Assembly: GCF_001905385.1 (NCBI RefSeq)
Contig: NZ_LIPF01000007.1
Coordinates: 248,001 to 312,000, forward strand
Length of the DNA stretch: 64,000 bases
Reading direction: 5' to 3'
Source: Streptomyces sp. CB02414
Lineage (GTDB): Bacteria > Actinomycetota > Actinomycetes > Streptomycetales > Streptomycetaceae
The position numbers and the translations under genes are program-made. This document shows, piece by piece, positions 36,237 to 46,162 of this stretch; the stretch's first letter is position 1, and each line of letters begins with the position of its first letter. The notes beneath the pieces are model-generated. The model saw only the letters and a program-made list of their open reading frames with translations, ran no database searches and was not told the DNA's origin.

Positions 36237-37805
36237 TCAGGAGGCTGATGTGACCGGTTGGGGGACCTCCGTGTGCCGCTCCGGCTGCGTCGTGGCGGGG
36301 GCGGTGGCCGCGCCGATCGGTGGGACGCGACGCAGCAGTACCCCCACCAAGACCGCCGTGGCCAGGGCGAAGGCCGCGCTCATCGTGGCTGCCGTCTGGA
36401 GCCCGGCGGTGAAGGCGTCCTTCGCGGCGGCCAGCAGCGGGGCACCGTCCGGCAGGCGTTCCGCGGTGGCGATCGCGGCGCCCACACTGTCCTTGGCCAC
36501 GGCGGGCGCCTCGCGGGGCATTTCGCCGCGGTAGACCGCGGCCGCGAGCGTGCCCGTGACGGCGATGCCGAGGGCGAGTCCGAGGTCGTAGGCCGTCTGG
36601 CCCGTCGCCGCGGCGGCGCCCGCTTTCTCCGGCGGTACCGATCCGACCGCGAGGGCCGTGCCCAGGACGCTGATCGGGGCGACGCCGAACATGACCACGG
36701 TGAGTCCGAGTGAGGCGGTCAGGATCCCTTCGGACAGGGCGATGGCAGCGTAGCCCGTCAGGGAGAGCAGCAGGCCGCCGACCAGGACGTACGCCGGGCG
36801 GAAGCGGCGCGCCAGGACCGGGGTGACCTGAGAGCCGGCGATCAGGCCGAACGCTCCGGGCAGCAGCCACAACCCGGCTTCCAGCGGGGACTGCCCGGCC
36901 ACGGCCTGCAGGTACTGCGGAACCAGGTACTCGACGCCGTTGAGGGCGGTCATCCCGAGCAGCAGGGCGAGCAGCGCGCCGGTGAAGGCACGGTCGCGGA
37001 AGAGCCGCAGGTCCAGCAACGGGGTGGACAAGCGGTTCTGCCGGCGTACGAAGGCGGCGGTGCTGACCGTGCCGGCCGCGAAGGCGGCGACGGGCCACGC
37101 AGGGGATGCGGCCGAGACGAGACTCTTGATCCCGTACACCACGGGCAGGACCGCCGCCAGGAACAGTGCGACGCTCACCGGGTCCAGCCGCCCCGGGTTC
37201 GGATCGCGGTACTCGGGCAGCAGCACCGGGGCCGCGGCCAGCGCGAGCAGCATCACGGGTATCCCCATCAGGAAGACCGAGCCCCACCACCAGTTCGCCA
37301 GCATCACCCCGCCGACGACCGGTCCGACGGCCAGGCCGGCCGAGAGGGCGGTCACCCACATCGCGATGGCCGTCGCCCTTTGCCGGGGGTCGGTGAACAT
37401 GTGGCTGATCAGGGAGAGTGTGGACGGGAGCACGGCCGCGCCCGCGATGCCGAGCACCGCGCGGGCCGCGATCAGCACCTCCGGGCCGGGGGCGTACGCC
37501 GCGGCCAGCGACGCCAGGACGAATCCGGCCGAGCCGATCATCAGCAGCCTGCGGCGGCCGATGCGGTCGCCGAGTGTCCCCATGATCACCAGAGTGCCGG
37601 CGGTCAGAAAGCCGTAGATGTCGGTGATCCAGAGGACTTCGGCGCCGCTGGGCCGGAGGTCGGCGGTGAGGTACGGCGTGGCCAGCCACAGCACTCCGAG
37701 GTCGGCGGTCATGAGGGCCACGGGGAGCAGCAGGAGGGCGAGACCGAGCCATTGCCGGGCGCCGGCTGCCTTTGCGGGGGCTTGGGTTGTGAGGTGTGAG
37801 GTCAT
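36237..37805 (-). CDS. DHA2-family MFS drug exporter (EmrB/QacA type)
   Basis: A 522-residue transporter with about fourteen membrane segments. Motif A is MGTLGDRIGRRRLLMIGSAG and motif C is ALSAGLAVGPVVGGVMLANW. Just upstream of its start lie four direct repeats with an 11-bp period, which also occur by the nearby BTAD regulator and SDR genes. The exporter is therefore a likely target of that regulator. The drug or metabolite is unknown. Confidence 0.92.
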   Translation of the reverse strand: MTSHLTTQAPAKAAGARQWLGLALLLLPVALMTADLGVLWLATPYLTADLRPSGAEVLWITDIYGFLTAGTLVIMGTLGDRIGRRRLLMIGSAGFVLASLAAAYAPGPEVLIAARAVLGIAGAAVLPSTLSLISHMFTDPRQRATAIAMWVTALSAGLAVGPVVGGVMLANWWWGSVFLMGIPVMLLALAAAPVLLPEYRDPNPGRLDPVSVALFLAAVLPVVYGIKSLVSAASPAWPVAAFAAGTVSTAAFVRRQNRLSTPLLDLRLFRDRAFTGALLALLLGMTALNGVEYLVPQYLQAVAGQSPLEAGLWLLPGAFGLIAGSQVTPVLARRFRPAYVLVGGLLLSLTGYAAIALSEGILTASLGLTVVMFGVAPISVLGTALAVGSVPPEKAGAAAATGQTAYDLGLALGIAVTGTLAAAVYRGEMPREAPAVAKDSVGAAIATAERLPDGAPLLAAAKDAFTAGLQTAATMSAAFALATAVLVGVLLRRVPPIGAATAPATTQPERHTEVPQPVTSAS

Positions 37806-37825
37806 GGGGCGACTGTGCGGGGCGG

Positions 37826-37866
37826 TGTTTCGGATTCGGTTCGGACGGTGTTGCGGTGGTGTTCGG
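37826..37866 (-). promoter_or_regulatory. Four 11-bp-period direct repeats at the DHA2 exporter promoter
   Basis: On the + strand TTCGG-type cores start at 37829, 37840, 37851 (TTGCGG) and 37862, exactly 11 bases apart, each within a GTGTTnCGG-like unit. On the exporter's coding strand the unit reads CCGAACAC. Direct repeats with an 11-bp period on one DNA face are the hallmark of SARP/AfsR-type binding. They end 21 bases before the exporter's start codon. Confidence 0.65.
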
Positions 37867-37883
37867 GTGGGGAACAGACGAAG

Positions 37884-37921
37884 GCCGCGGCCACCCGGGT
37901 GGGTACCGGGGTGACCGCGGC
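37884..37921 (-). terminator. Stem-loop terminator after the quinone reductase gene
   Basis: GCCGCGGCCACC (37884-37895) pairs with GGTGACCGCGGC (37910-37921) over 12 bp with one mismatch. It lies downstream of the leftward quinone reductase gene and before the exporter's repeat-bearing promoter, so it separates the two transcripts. Confidence 0.55.
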
Positions 37922-37993
37922 GTTTCGCGCGGTGGTCCGCCTGCCGGGCGTCGGGACGCACGGCGAAAGGGTCCGTTCAGGCGGCGGGTCCGT

Positions 37994-38596
37994 TCAGCGC
38001 GGCAAGTGGTCGTCCAGGGCGGCGCCGGCGGCCTCGAGTACCTCGGCCACGCGGGCCGGTCGCAGTGCCTGGGGAACACCGGACAGCTCGGTGCCGTGCA
38101 GCAACGTCACCGACGACTCCGCGATTCCGCAGAACTCGGATACTCCCACCCGCAGTTGGAGGTCCAGAGCAGTGGCGAGGCCGGTCTTCGCGTAGTCCTC
38201 GTACGTGCCACCGGCCAGGCCCAGCCAGAGCATCCGCTTCCCGGCGAGCCGGGGTCTGCTGCGGCCGTACGCGAAGCCGTAGTTCCAGACCCGGTCGATC
38301 CAGCCCTTGACCACGGCGGGGGGCGCGAACCACCACACCGGGAAGACGACGAGGATGTCGTCCGCTGCCGTGATCCGGTCCATGTGGGCGTGGGCCTCCG
38401 GCGAGTACCTCTTCTCCCTGTCCTCCCAGTCCGGTTCGTCGGCGGGGGTCAGCCGCGGGTCGAAGTCTTCCGCGTACAGGTCGAGGAGGTCGACCGTGCC
38501 GCCCGCTTCCTTGATGCGGAGCTGCATCTGGGCGGCGGTTCGGGCGGTGAGCGAATCGGGCCGGGGGTGGGCCAGGACCAGCAGGGTATGGCGCAT
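37994..38596 (-). CDS. NAD(P)H dehydrogenase (quinone), flavodoxin fold
   Basis: A 200-residue flavoprotein of the NQO1/KefF group: LLVLAHPRPDSLTARTAAQM is the FMN phosphate loop, VVFPVWWFAPPAVVKGWIDR the conserved mid-motif, and LAGGTYEDYAKTG the flavin edge. It reduces quinones or other electrophiles by two electrons. It starts 44 bases after the SDR gene and is probably in its operon. Confidence 0.92.
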   Translation of the reverse strand: MRHTLLVLAHPRPDSLTARTAAQMQLRIKEAGGTVDLLDLYAEDFDPRLTPADEPDWEDREKRYSPEAHAHMDRITAADDILVVFPVWWFAPPAVVKGWIDRVWNYGFAYGRSRPRLAGKRMLWLGLAGGTYEDYAKTGLATALDLQLRVGVSEFCGIAESSVTLLHGTELSGVPQALRPARVAEVLEAAGAALDDHLPR

Positions 38597-38640
38597 GGAG
38601 GTCTCCGGTCTGCGTGCGTGGACGTGGTGGGCGGCGGACG

Positions 38641-39390
<750 letters not shown>

Positions 39391-39453
39391 GATGGTTCCC
39401 TTTCGACGGGGTCGGTGCCTCGTGGCTTCGGGGAACACGGTCGGACGCGGTGG

Positions 39454-39491
39454 CTCGGGCCGGGCTCGGGCGGTGTTACGGCTCTGTTCGG
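39454..39491. promoter_or_regulatory. 11-bp-period direct repeats between SDR and BTAD regulator genes
   Basis: Cores start at 39454 (CTCGG), 39465 (CTCGG), 39476 (TTACGG) and 39487 (TTCGG), again exactly 11 bases apart; the last two match the GTGTTnCGG unit at the exporter promoter best. They lie in the 172-base divergent spacer, 64-101 bases before the SDR start and 72-109 before the regulator start. Confidence 0.6.
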
Positions 39492-39562
39492 GCGGGCCGG
39501 CCGGGGCACTGCCGGCCGATCTCTCCAACCAGGCCGCGACAGGGCCGGGTTACTGTGACGTC

Positions 39563-42500
39563 GTGCATTTCGGGGTGCTGGGAGAGACGGCTGTCTGGAC
39601 GGATGAAGGGCGGCCCGTACGGGTTCCGGAGCTGAAGGTGCGGGCCCTGCTCGCGTCCCTGCTCGTCGATCCGGGGCGGCCCGTGGCGACGCACCGGTTG
39701 ATCGACGACCTGTGGGGCGAGGAGCCGCCCGGCAACCCGGTCCGGGCGCTCCAGGCCAAGGTCTCCCAACTGCGCCGCGTACTGGAGGAGGCCGAGCCGG
39801 GCGGACGCGAACTGGTGCTGTCCCGGGCCCCGGGTTACCAGCTGTCCGTGGCGCAGGGCGCACGCGACGCCGACCGGTTCACCGCACTGGCATCGCGGGC
39901 CAGGGCCGAGCGGGACGGCCGCGTACGGGTCGGACTCCTCGCCGACGCGCTCGCGCTGTGGCGGGGGCCGGCCTTCGCGGACTTCGCCGACCAGGCGTTC
40001 GTCCGGGCCGCCGTGAACCGGCTGGAGGAGGACCGGCTCGCCGTGCTGGAGGACCTTGCCGAGGCCCGGCTCGCCGACGGGGAACACATCGAACTCGCCG
40101 GGGAGCTGGCAGGACTCGTCGAACGGCACCCTCTGCGGGAACGGCTGCGGTCGGTGCAGTTGCGGGCGCTGTACCGGTCCGGACGGCAGAGCGAGGCACT
40201 GGCCGCGTACGACGATCTGCGGACGCGGCTCGCCGAGGAGCTCGGTCTCGACCCGAGCCCCGAACTCGCCGGTCTGCAGCAGGCGATGCTCCGGCAGGAC
40301 CCCCGGCTGGGTGCCCCTCCCCCGACCACTGTCCCCGTACGCGGCACGACGAACGTACCCGCCCTGTTCGATGACCTCATCGGACGGGAGGACGAGGTCA
40401 CCGACGTCCGTGAACTCCTCGGCCGGCGTCGGCTGGTCACCCTCACCGGGCCGGGCGGTGTCGGCAAGACCCGGCTCGCGATCGCCGTCACCGAGCGGCT
40501 GAAGGGCGCTTTCCCGGACGGCGAATGGCTGGTGGAACTCGCCGGGGCCCGTGGGGACCTGGCGGAGGTCGTCGCGGCCGCGATGGGGCTGCGGGACGAC
40601 GGGAACTGGGGCACGCGTCCGGAGGGGGAACGGCCGCCGGCCGGGGCGGACCGACTCGCCGAGGTGCTGCGGGACAAGCGGATGCTGCTCGTCCTGGACA
40701 ACTGCGAGCACGTGATCGACGAGGCCGCGACCCTGGTCGAGTCGCTGCTGCGGTCGGCCGCCGGTCTGACGGTACTGACGACCAGCCAGGAAGCGCTGGC
40801 GCTGGCCGGAGAAGTCCTGTGGTCCGTGCCGCCGCTCACGGCCCAGGACTCGGTGGACCTCTTCTCGGCGCGTGCCGCGGCCGCCGCGCCCGGCTTCGCG
40901 CTCACCCCTGCCGACGCGGACGCGGTCGCCGCCATCTGCCGCCGGCTGGACGGCATTCCGCTGGCCCTCGAACTCGCCGCGACCCGGGTGCGGGCACTGG
41001 GTGTGCACCGCCTGCTGGAGCGGCTGGACGACCGGTTCCGGCTGCTCGGCGTCCGTCAGCGGGGTGCGCCCGCTCGCCAGCAGACTCTGCGCGCGATGAT
41101 CGACTGGAGCTGGGAGCTGCTGAGCGAGCCCGAACAGGCCGTACTGCGGCGCCTCGCCGTGCACGCCGAGGGGTGCACGCCGGAGGCGGCCGAGGAGGTC
41201 TGCGCGGGCGACGGGGTGGCCGCCGAGGACGTGCTGAACCTGCTGGTACGGCTGGTGGACCGGTCCCTGGTGGTCGCTGTCGACGGCGTGGAGGGGCCCA
41301 GGTACCGGCTGCTGGAGTCCGTCGCCGCGTACTGCGCCGAACGGATGCGGGAAGCGGGCGAGACGGCGTCCGTACGCCGGCGGCACCTCGTGTACTACAC
41401 CAGGTTCGCCGAGGCCGCGGATTCCGAGCTGCGCGGACATACGCAGGGTGGGTGGCTGGCACGGCTGGACGCCGAGAGCGCGAACCTCCGCTCGGCGCTG
41501 GACGGTGCTCTCGAACGGTGCGACGCGCAGGACGCGCTCCGGCTCGTCGACGCGCTCTGCTGGTACTGGGTCCTGCGCGGCCGGCTCGGTGAGGCCCGGC
41601 GGTCGGTCACCGCGGCGCTCGCCCTGCCCGGCGGTGACGCGGCGCTGCGGGCGAAGGCGGGCGCCTGGCAGACCGGCGTCCGCGTCCTGTCCGGTGACGG
41701 AACCGACCGCGCGGCCCGGATCGAGGCGGCGCTCAGCGCGTGCGAACAGGTCGGTGATCCGTCGGGCACGGCGTGGGCGCAGTGGTTCCTGGCGCACGCG
41801 CTGTGCGGGACGGGTGACCTGCCGGCGGGAGAGAAGCTCACCGCGGCGTCGCTGGAGGGCTTCCGGGCTCTCGGTGAGCGCTGGGGGGAGGCGGCCGCGC
41901 TGGCGGACCGTTCCGTGCAACGGTTGCTGCGGGGCGATCTGACCGGCGCGGAGGCGGACGCGGGACGCAGCGCGGAGATCTTCGCGGACGTCGGGGACGC
42001 GTGCGGGCGGTTGTGGTCGGTGTACCCGCTGGCGTCGGTGGCCGAGATCCACGGTGACTACGAGCGGGCGACCCGGCTGCTGCGGGACGGCCTGGACACC
42101 GCCGAGAAGTTCGGGTTCTCCACCCAGGCCGCGGACCTGCTGTCCGGGCTCGGGCGGACAGCACTGCTCGTCGGCGACGTCGACGGCGCACGGGAGTTCC
42201 ACGAACGCTCCCGACGTCTCGCCGCGGGGCTCGGTTTCCGCGCGGGTGAGATCAACGCGGAGCTTGGGCTGGCCCTCGGCGCGCGCCGCGAAGGACTCCT
42301 CGACGAGGCCGAGGCGCGACTGCGTACGGTCCTGGACTGGCACCGCCAGGTCGGTCTCGAGGGAGCGAACGCGCTGGTCCTGGCCGAGTTGGGCTTCGTC
42401 GCCGAACTGCGCGGCGACGCGCGGGGTGCGCTGGCCCACCATGGCGAGGGCTGTGCGACGGCCCTCACCACCGGCGATCCCCGTGCGGTCGCCCTCGCCC

Positions 42501-42793
42501 TCGAGGGCCTCGCCGCCGCCCTCGCCGCCGCGGACGATGCCGAGGGTGCGGCCGTCCTTCTCGGCGCCGCCTCCGCCGCCCGGGCCGCCACGGGTGCCCC
42601 GCTCCCGGCCGCGGAACGCCTCGACGTCGACCGGGCGGCCGCCGCGGCGACCGCCGCGCTGGGTGCGGCGAAGTTCGCGGACGCCTTCGCGCGAGGGGAG
42701 TCCCTCACCCCGGAGGAAGCACATGCCCGGACGACGGCCGCGCAGGGCCGGCGCGTGGCGGGGCCGGTCCCTGCGCGAGCCGGTGAGGCATGA
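39563..42793 (+). CDS. AfsR/SARP-like regulator: BTAD plus NB-ARC ATPase and TPR-like tail
   Basis: A 1076-residue protein from the GTG before HFGVLGETAVWTDEGRPV. Residues 1-95 are an OmpR-type winged helix (VPELKVRALLASLLVDPGRP), 100-245 the BTAD domain (DRFTALASRARAERDG, YRSGRQSEALAAYDDLRTRL), and 275-560 the ATPase with Walker A Lys302 in TGPGGVGKTRLA and Walker B LLVLDNCEH. A helical repeat region follows to the end. Such proteins activate neighbouring genes through direct repeats with 11-bp spacing, which are present at two promoters here. Effector unknown. Confidence 0.93.
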   Translation: MHFGVLGETAVWTDEGRPVRVPELKVRALLASLLVDPGRPVATHRLIDDLWGEEPPGNPVRALQAKVSQLRRVLEEAEPGGRELVLSRAPGYQLSVAQGARDADRFTALASRARAERDGRVRVGLLADALALWRGPAFADFADQAFVRAAVNRLEEDRLAVLEDLAEARLADGEHIELAGELAGLVERHPLRERLRSVQLRALYRSGRQSEALAAYDDLRTRLAEELGLDPSPELAGLQQAMLRQDPRLGAPPPTTVPVRGTTNVPALFDDLIGREDEVTDVRELLGRRRLVTLTGPGGVGKTRLAIAVTERLKGAFPDGEWLVELAGARGDLAEVVAAAMGLRDDGNWGTRPEGERPPAGADRLAEVLRDKRMLLVLDNCEHVIDEAATLVESLLRSAAGLTVLTTSQEALALAGEVLWSVPPLTAQDSVDLFSARAAAAAPGFALTPADADAVAAICRRLDGIPLALELAATRVRALGVHRLLERLDDRFRLLGVRQRGAPARQQTLRAMIDWSWELLSEPEQAVLRRLAVHAEGCTPEAAEEVCAGDGVAAEDVLNLLVRLVDRSLVVAVDGVEGPRYRLLESVAAYCAERMREAGETASVRRRHLVYYTRFAEAADSELRGHTQGGWLARLDAESANLRSALDGALERCDAQDALRLVDALCWYWVLRGRLGEARRSVTAALALPGGDAALRAKAGAWQTGVRVLSGDGTDRAARIEAALSACEQVGDPSGTAWAQWFLAHALCGTGDLPAGEKLTAASLEGFRALGERWGEAAALADRSVQRLLRGDLTGAEADAGRSAEIFADVGDACGRLWSVYPLASVAEIHGDYERATRLLRDGLDTAEKFGFSTQAADLLSGLGRTALLVGDVDGAREFHERSRRLAAGLGFRAGEINAELGLALGARREGLLDEAEARLRTVLDWHRQVGLEGANALVLAELGFVAELRGDARGALAHHGEGCATALTTGDPRAVALALEGLAAALAAADDAEGAAVLLGAASAARAATGAPLPAAERLDVDRAAAAATAALGAAKFADAFARGESLTPEEAHARTTAAQGRRVAGPVPARAGEA

Positions 42794-42992
42794 GGAAACG
42801 CCGGGTCCGTCAGCCCTTGCTCGTGCGCCGTCCCCGGCCCCGCCTCCTCCCGCACGGGCGCGGCCGCCGAATACTCGGCTGCGGCCGGGCCCGGCCGGCC
42901 CATAGGATCCCCGCTCAAGGGGCCGGCACGGCGCCACGCCGACTTCTTGGCACTCGACGGACCTACTCACAGGACCAAGGAAGCGTGGGGCA

Positions 42993-43712
42993 ATGAGCAG
43001 CCGACTCTTCGCAATCTCCTTCGACGCGCACCGGCCCGAGGTTCTGGAGCGATTCTGGTCAGGCCTCCTCGGCTCGGAGCGGCCCGGCGACGCGCACGAC
43101 GGCGTCGGCCTGCCGTCCGGGAACGACGCCGGCTACCGCCTCCGCTTCCGGCCCTCCCAGCGGCAGAAGGCCGCCCAGAACCGCATGCACTTCGACCTGA
43201 CCAGCTCGTCCTCGGAGGAGCAACGGCGGATCGTGGCCAGGGCACTCGAACTCGGCGCCCGGCACGCCGACGTCGGTCAGGGTCCGGACGCCTCCCACGT
43301 GGTGCTCGCCGATCCCGAGGGCAACGAGTTCTGCGTCCTCGAACCGGGCAACGGCTTCCTCGCAGGCTGCGGCTTCCTCGGCGCGCTCGCCTGCGACGGT
43401 TCGCAGGCCGTGGGCTACTTCTGGAGCCGGGCGTTGGGCTGGCCGCTGGTGTGGGACCAGGACGAGGAGACCGCCATCCAGTCGCCCGGCGGCGGTACGA
43501 AGATCACCTGGGGCGGCCCGCCGCTCATGCCGGACGCCGGGAAGGACCTGCGTTTCGACCTCGTGCCCGACGACGATCGTCAAGCGGAGGCAGAGGTCGC
43601 GCGTCTGCTCTCCCTCGGCGCCGAGCCTCTCGCCTCCGCCCACCCGAACGACGGCGAGGTACTGCTGGCCGATCCGGACGGCAACGAATTCCGCCTGCTC
43701 ACACGCCGGTAG
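42993..43712 (+). CDS. VOC family protein, two modules
   Basis: A 239-residue protein with two VOC modules: 1-120 (RLFAISFDAHRPEVLERFWS; NRMHFDLTSSS; LADPEGNEFCVLEP) and 125-239 (GYFWSRALGWPLVWDQDEET; LADPDGNEFRLLTRR). The His and Glu of each module suggest metal binding as in glyoxalase-like enzymes. No substrate can be named. The 199 bases upstream hold no gene. Confidence 0.88.
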   Translation: MSSRLFAISFDAHRPEVLERFWSGLLGSERPGDAHDGVGLPSGNDAGYRLRFRPSQRQKAAQNRMHFDLTSSSSEEQRRIVARALELGARHADVGQGPDASHVVLADPEGNEFCVLEPGNGFLAGCGFLGALACDGSQAVGYFWSRALGWPLVWDQDEETAIQSPGGGTKITWGGPPLMPDAGKDLRFDLVPDDDRQAEAEVARLLSLGAEPLASAHPNDGEVLLADPDGNEFRLLTRR

Positions 43713-43727
43713 CGCCCCCGGGGGGGA

Positions 43728-44117
43728 TCAGCCGCCTCGGGACTCCGTGTCGGGCAGTGCACAGGCCGGGGTCCCTCCGGGCAGCCGGTGCCTGTTGTCG
43801 GCGATCAGCCGGTAGACGCCGGCCGCCGCCCAACGGGTGGGCGGCAAGGTGAGCACCGCTCCGACGACACGCCATCCGCTTCCTGCGCTCATCAGGAGTT
43901 TCGCCACGGCCTGCGCACCACCGTGGACGGCCCCCGCCGGTGTCACCCACAGCACCTCCCGCTGGGCCCGTTCCTGGCGCACGCCCAGGGCCGCTAGATC
44001 GGCCCGCTGCCAGGGAGTGGTCTCGCAGCGTGGACGTACCTTCCGTTCGATGACGCGTACCGCCGCGGTGCAGAAACCGCAGTCTCCGTCGAAGACAAGC
44101 ACAGGCCGAGTGAGCAT
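43728..44117 (-). CDS. DUF393 (DCC) thiol-disulfide oxidoreductase-like protein
   Basis: A 129-residue protein with VLVFDGDCGFCTAAVRVIER at the N-terminus; the DGDCGFC motif defines the DCC family, thioredoxin-like proteins named for Asp-Cys-Cys. The later part has GVYRLIADNRHRLPGGTPAC. Convergent with the VOC gene and divergent from the NTF2-like gene. Reductase partner unknown. Confidence 0.88.
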   Translation of the reverse strand: MLTRPVLVFDGDCGFCTAAVRVIERKVRPRCETTPWQRADLAALGVRQERAQREVLWVTPAGAVHGGAQAVAKLLMSAGSGWRVVGAVLTLPPTRWAAAGVYRLIADNRHRLPGGTPACALPDTESRGG

Positions 44118-44162
44118 GGGGCCATCGTGCCCCAGGGTTGGCAGGAAAAGGAGATGACCACC

Positions 44163-44639
44163 ATGTCGCCCAGTGACCTTGACCCGCTGGAGCGTGTTCT
44201 CGCTGAACGCGCCTGCGAACGTTTGATCCTGGAGCTCGTCCGCCGGCTCGACCTCGGTGAGCCGAGCACGGTCTCCGAGCTCTTCACGCCCGACGGGGTG
44301 TGGGAGTGGCCGCATGACCAGCGGCGGATCCAAGGCCGTGAGGCGCTGCGCGAGTACTTCGGTTCCCGGCCCGCGGATCGGCTGTCGCGGCGAATGTGCA
44401 CGAACATCCTGGTCAGTGTCGACTCGGCGGACACCGCCGCGGCGACCACCTATTTCGCGACCTACCGAGTCGACGGTTATGCCGAGGGGGCGCTGGTGGC
44501 GCCCCGGTTGCCGGTCAACGTCGGCCACTACCGGGACACCTTTCGCAAGATCGACGGCTCCTGGCTGATGGCGACAAGGACTCTCTTCCTGCCGTTCGGC
44601 GGGCCGACGGAACGCCTCGACAGTCCCGGCCATAGCTGA
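44163..44639 (+). CDS. NTF2/SnoaL-like protein
   Basis: A 158-residue protein with the SnoaL-like cone fold: ERACERLILELVRRLDLGEP, VSELFTPDGVWEWPHDQRRI, QGREALREYFGSRPAD and GHYRDTFRKIDGSWLMATRT. AAGGAG (44148-44153) touches an ATG at 44154 but sits nine bases from the ATG at 44163, which is therefore chosen. Members include hydroxylating dehydratases and isomerases; the role here is unknown. Confidence 0.82.
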   Translation: MSPSDLDPLERVLAERACERLILELVRRLDLGEPSTVSELFTPDGVWEWPHDQRRIQGREALREYFGSRPADRLSRRMCTNILVSVDSADTAAATTYFATYRVDGYAEGALVAPRLPVNVGHYRDTFRKIDGSWLMATRTLFLPFGGPTERLDSPGHS

Positions 44640-44679
44640 CCGTTGAGCGGCCCTCAGTCCCTGCGGGCGCTGTGGACGG

Positions 44680-46014
44680 TCACGAACCGCAGCAGCCACC
44701 GCCGTCTCCGTCGGGCTGCTGGACGTCGGGGGTGTCGAACAGGCCCGCGCCGCCGCAGACCCCCGTCTCGGGGAGGGTGAGTTCGACGCGGTCGGCGGAG
44801 TCGAGGTCGCCGGCGATCGCGGCGGCGACGGAGCGGACCTGCTCGTAACCGGTCATGGCGAGGAAGGTCGGGGCCCGGCCGTACGACTTCATCCCGACCA
44901 GGTACACGCCCTGTTCGGGGTGGGAGAGCTCGCGGTGGCCGTGGGGGTAGACAGTGCCGCAGGAGTGCTGGTTGGGGTCGATCAGCGGCGCGAGTGCGAC
45001 CGGCGCCTGGAGCCGCTCGTCGAGCCCCAGGCGCAGCTCGTCGACGAAGGACAGGTCGGGACGGAAGCCGGTCAGGACGATCACCTCGTCGACCGCGTCC
45101 AGGCGGCGCCCGTCCTCGCCGACCAGGATCAGGCGGCCGTCGGCGTCACGCTCGATCGACTCGGTACGGAATCCGGTGACCGCGTCGACGTGGCCCTCGT
45201 CGACGGCGGCCTTCGCCGCCAGCCCCAGCGCGCCGCGTGCCGGAAGCTGGTCGGCTTCTCCGCCGCCGAAGGTGGAACCGGAGATGCCGCGGCGCAGGAT
45301 CCACACCCCCTTCGTCCCCTCGCCGTCGCCGGACCCGGCGAGGTCGGCGAGGTCGGCGAGGTCGGCGAGAGCGGTGAACGCCGAGGCACCGGAGCCGATC
45401 ACGGCGGTGCGCCTGCCCGCGTACCGGGCGCGGACGGCGGGGTCCTTGAGGTCCGGGACGCGGTACCCGATCCGGTCGGCAGCGGCCTTCTCACCGAGTG
45501 CGGGCAGGCCGCTGCCGCCGGCCGGGGACGGGGTGGCCCAGGTGCCTGAGGCGTCGATGACCGCGCGGGCGAGGATTCGCTCCTCACGGCCGTCGGCATG
45601 GGCGACGTGCACGACGAACGGCTGCCGCTCCCGCTCGGCGTCCACGATCCGGTCCCGCCCGGACCGGGAGACACCTGTGACGGCCGCCCCCAGCCGGACG
45701 CGGTCACCGAGGGCGTCGGCGAGCGGCTGCAGGTAGCGGTCGGCCCAGTCGCCGCCGGAGGGGTAGGTGGCCGGGTCGGGCCGCGTCCAGCCGGTGGGAG
45801 CGAGGAGCTTCTCGGCGGCCGGGTCGACCACCTCGCCCCAGGTGGAGAACAGACGCACGTGGGACCACTCACGCACCGCGGCGCCGGCGGTCCGGCCGGC
45901 TTCCAGGACCAGGGGCTCGATGCCCTGGTCGACCAGGTGGACGGCAGCTGCCAGGCCGGCGGGGCCGGCCCCGATCACGACGACGGGCAGCTCGGTGGTG
46001 GCGGGCGCGTTCAC
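44680..46014 (-). CDS. Flavin-dependent monooxygenase-like protein of the arsenic region, Cys-rich tail
   Basis: A 444-residue protein started at a GTG with AAGGAG five bases upstream. It has two dinucleotide folds, VVVIGAGPAGLAAAVHLVDQ near 10 and TAVIGSGASAFTALADL near 205, as in flavin-containing monooxygenases. LADLADLADLAG is coded by 9-base tandem repeats at 45338-45369. The C-terminus carries GVCGGAG and GGGCCGS, a plausible soft-metal site. Divergent from arsR1 across 144 bases with a shared operator, so it is probably part of arsenic or metal resistance; the reaction is not known. Confidence 0.85.
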   Translation of the reverse strand: MNAPATTELPVVVIGAGPAGLAAAVHLVDQGIEPLVLEAGRTAGAAVREWSHVRLFSTWGEVVDPAAEKLLAPTGWTRPDPATYPSGGDWADRYLQPLADALGDRVRLGAAVTGVSRSGRDRIVDAERERQPFVVHVAHADGREERILARAVIDASGTWATPSPAGGSGLPALGEKAAADRIGYRVPDLKDPAVRARYAGRRTAVIGSGASAFTALADLADLADLAGSGDGEGTKGVWILRRGISGSTFGGGEADQLPARGALGLAAKAAVDEGHVDAVTGFRTESIERDADGRLILVGEDGRRLDAVDEVIVLTGFRPDLSFVDELRLGLDERLQAPVALAPLIDPNQHSCGTVYPHGHRELSHPEQGVYLVGMKSYGRAPTFLAMTGYEQVRSVAAAIAGDLDSADRVELTLPETGVCGGAGLFDTPDVQQPDGDGGGCCGS

Positions 46015-46085
46015 GGCGACTCCTTGCGTGTTTCGACGTCTGTCGATGGCTTGCACGGCTCAGCATGGCACCTGCATTGATAGAC

Positions 46086-46156
46086 GTCAACATAGACAGT
46101 TATCGAAACAGACGGCGTTCACCGGCGACCCTGGTTCGATGTGTGTCAACATAGAC
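46086..46156. promoter_or_regulatory. Direct repeat pair in the arsR1 divergent promoter
   Basis: The 12-mer GTCAACATAGAC occurs at 46086-46097 and again at 46145-46156. The spacer is clearly AT-richer than the genes around it. The copies lie on both sides of the spacer between the flavoprotein and arsR1 and would let ArsR1 repress both genes. Confidence 0.55.
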
Positions 46157-46162
46157 GTATGT
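46149..46162. promoter_or_regulatory. Inverted repeat overlapping the arsR1 start codon
   Basis: ACATA-GACG-TATGT is a perfect 5-bp inverted repeat with a 4-base centre, the usual form of ArsR/SmtB operators. Its right arm contains the arsR1 ATG (46159-46161). There is no ribosome site before this ATG, so the transcript may be leaderless. Confidence 0.55.

Noticed and set aside
39476..42970. 1164-codon open frame on the complementary strand
   Set aside because: Antisense to the BTAD/NB-ARC regulator throughout; no domain, and composition is that of a shadow frame.
44638..44681. TGACCGT…ACGGTCA inverted repeat as a terminator after the NTF2-like gene
   Set aside because: Only 7 bp with a loop of about 30 bases; too weak to call.
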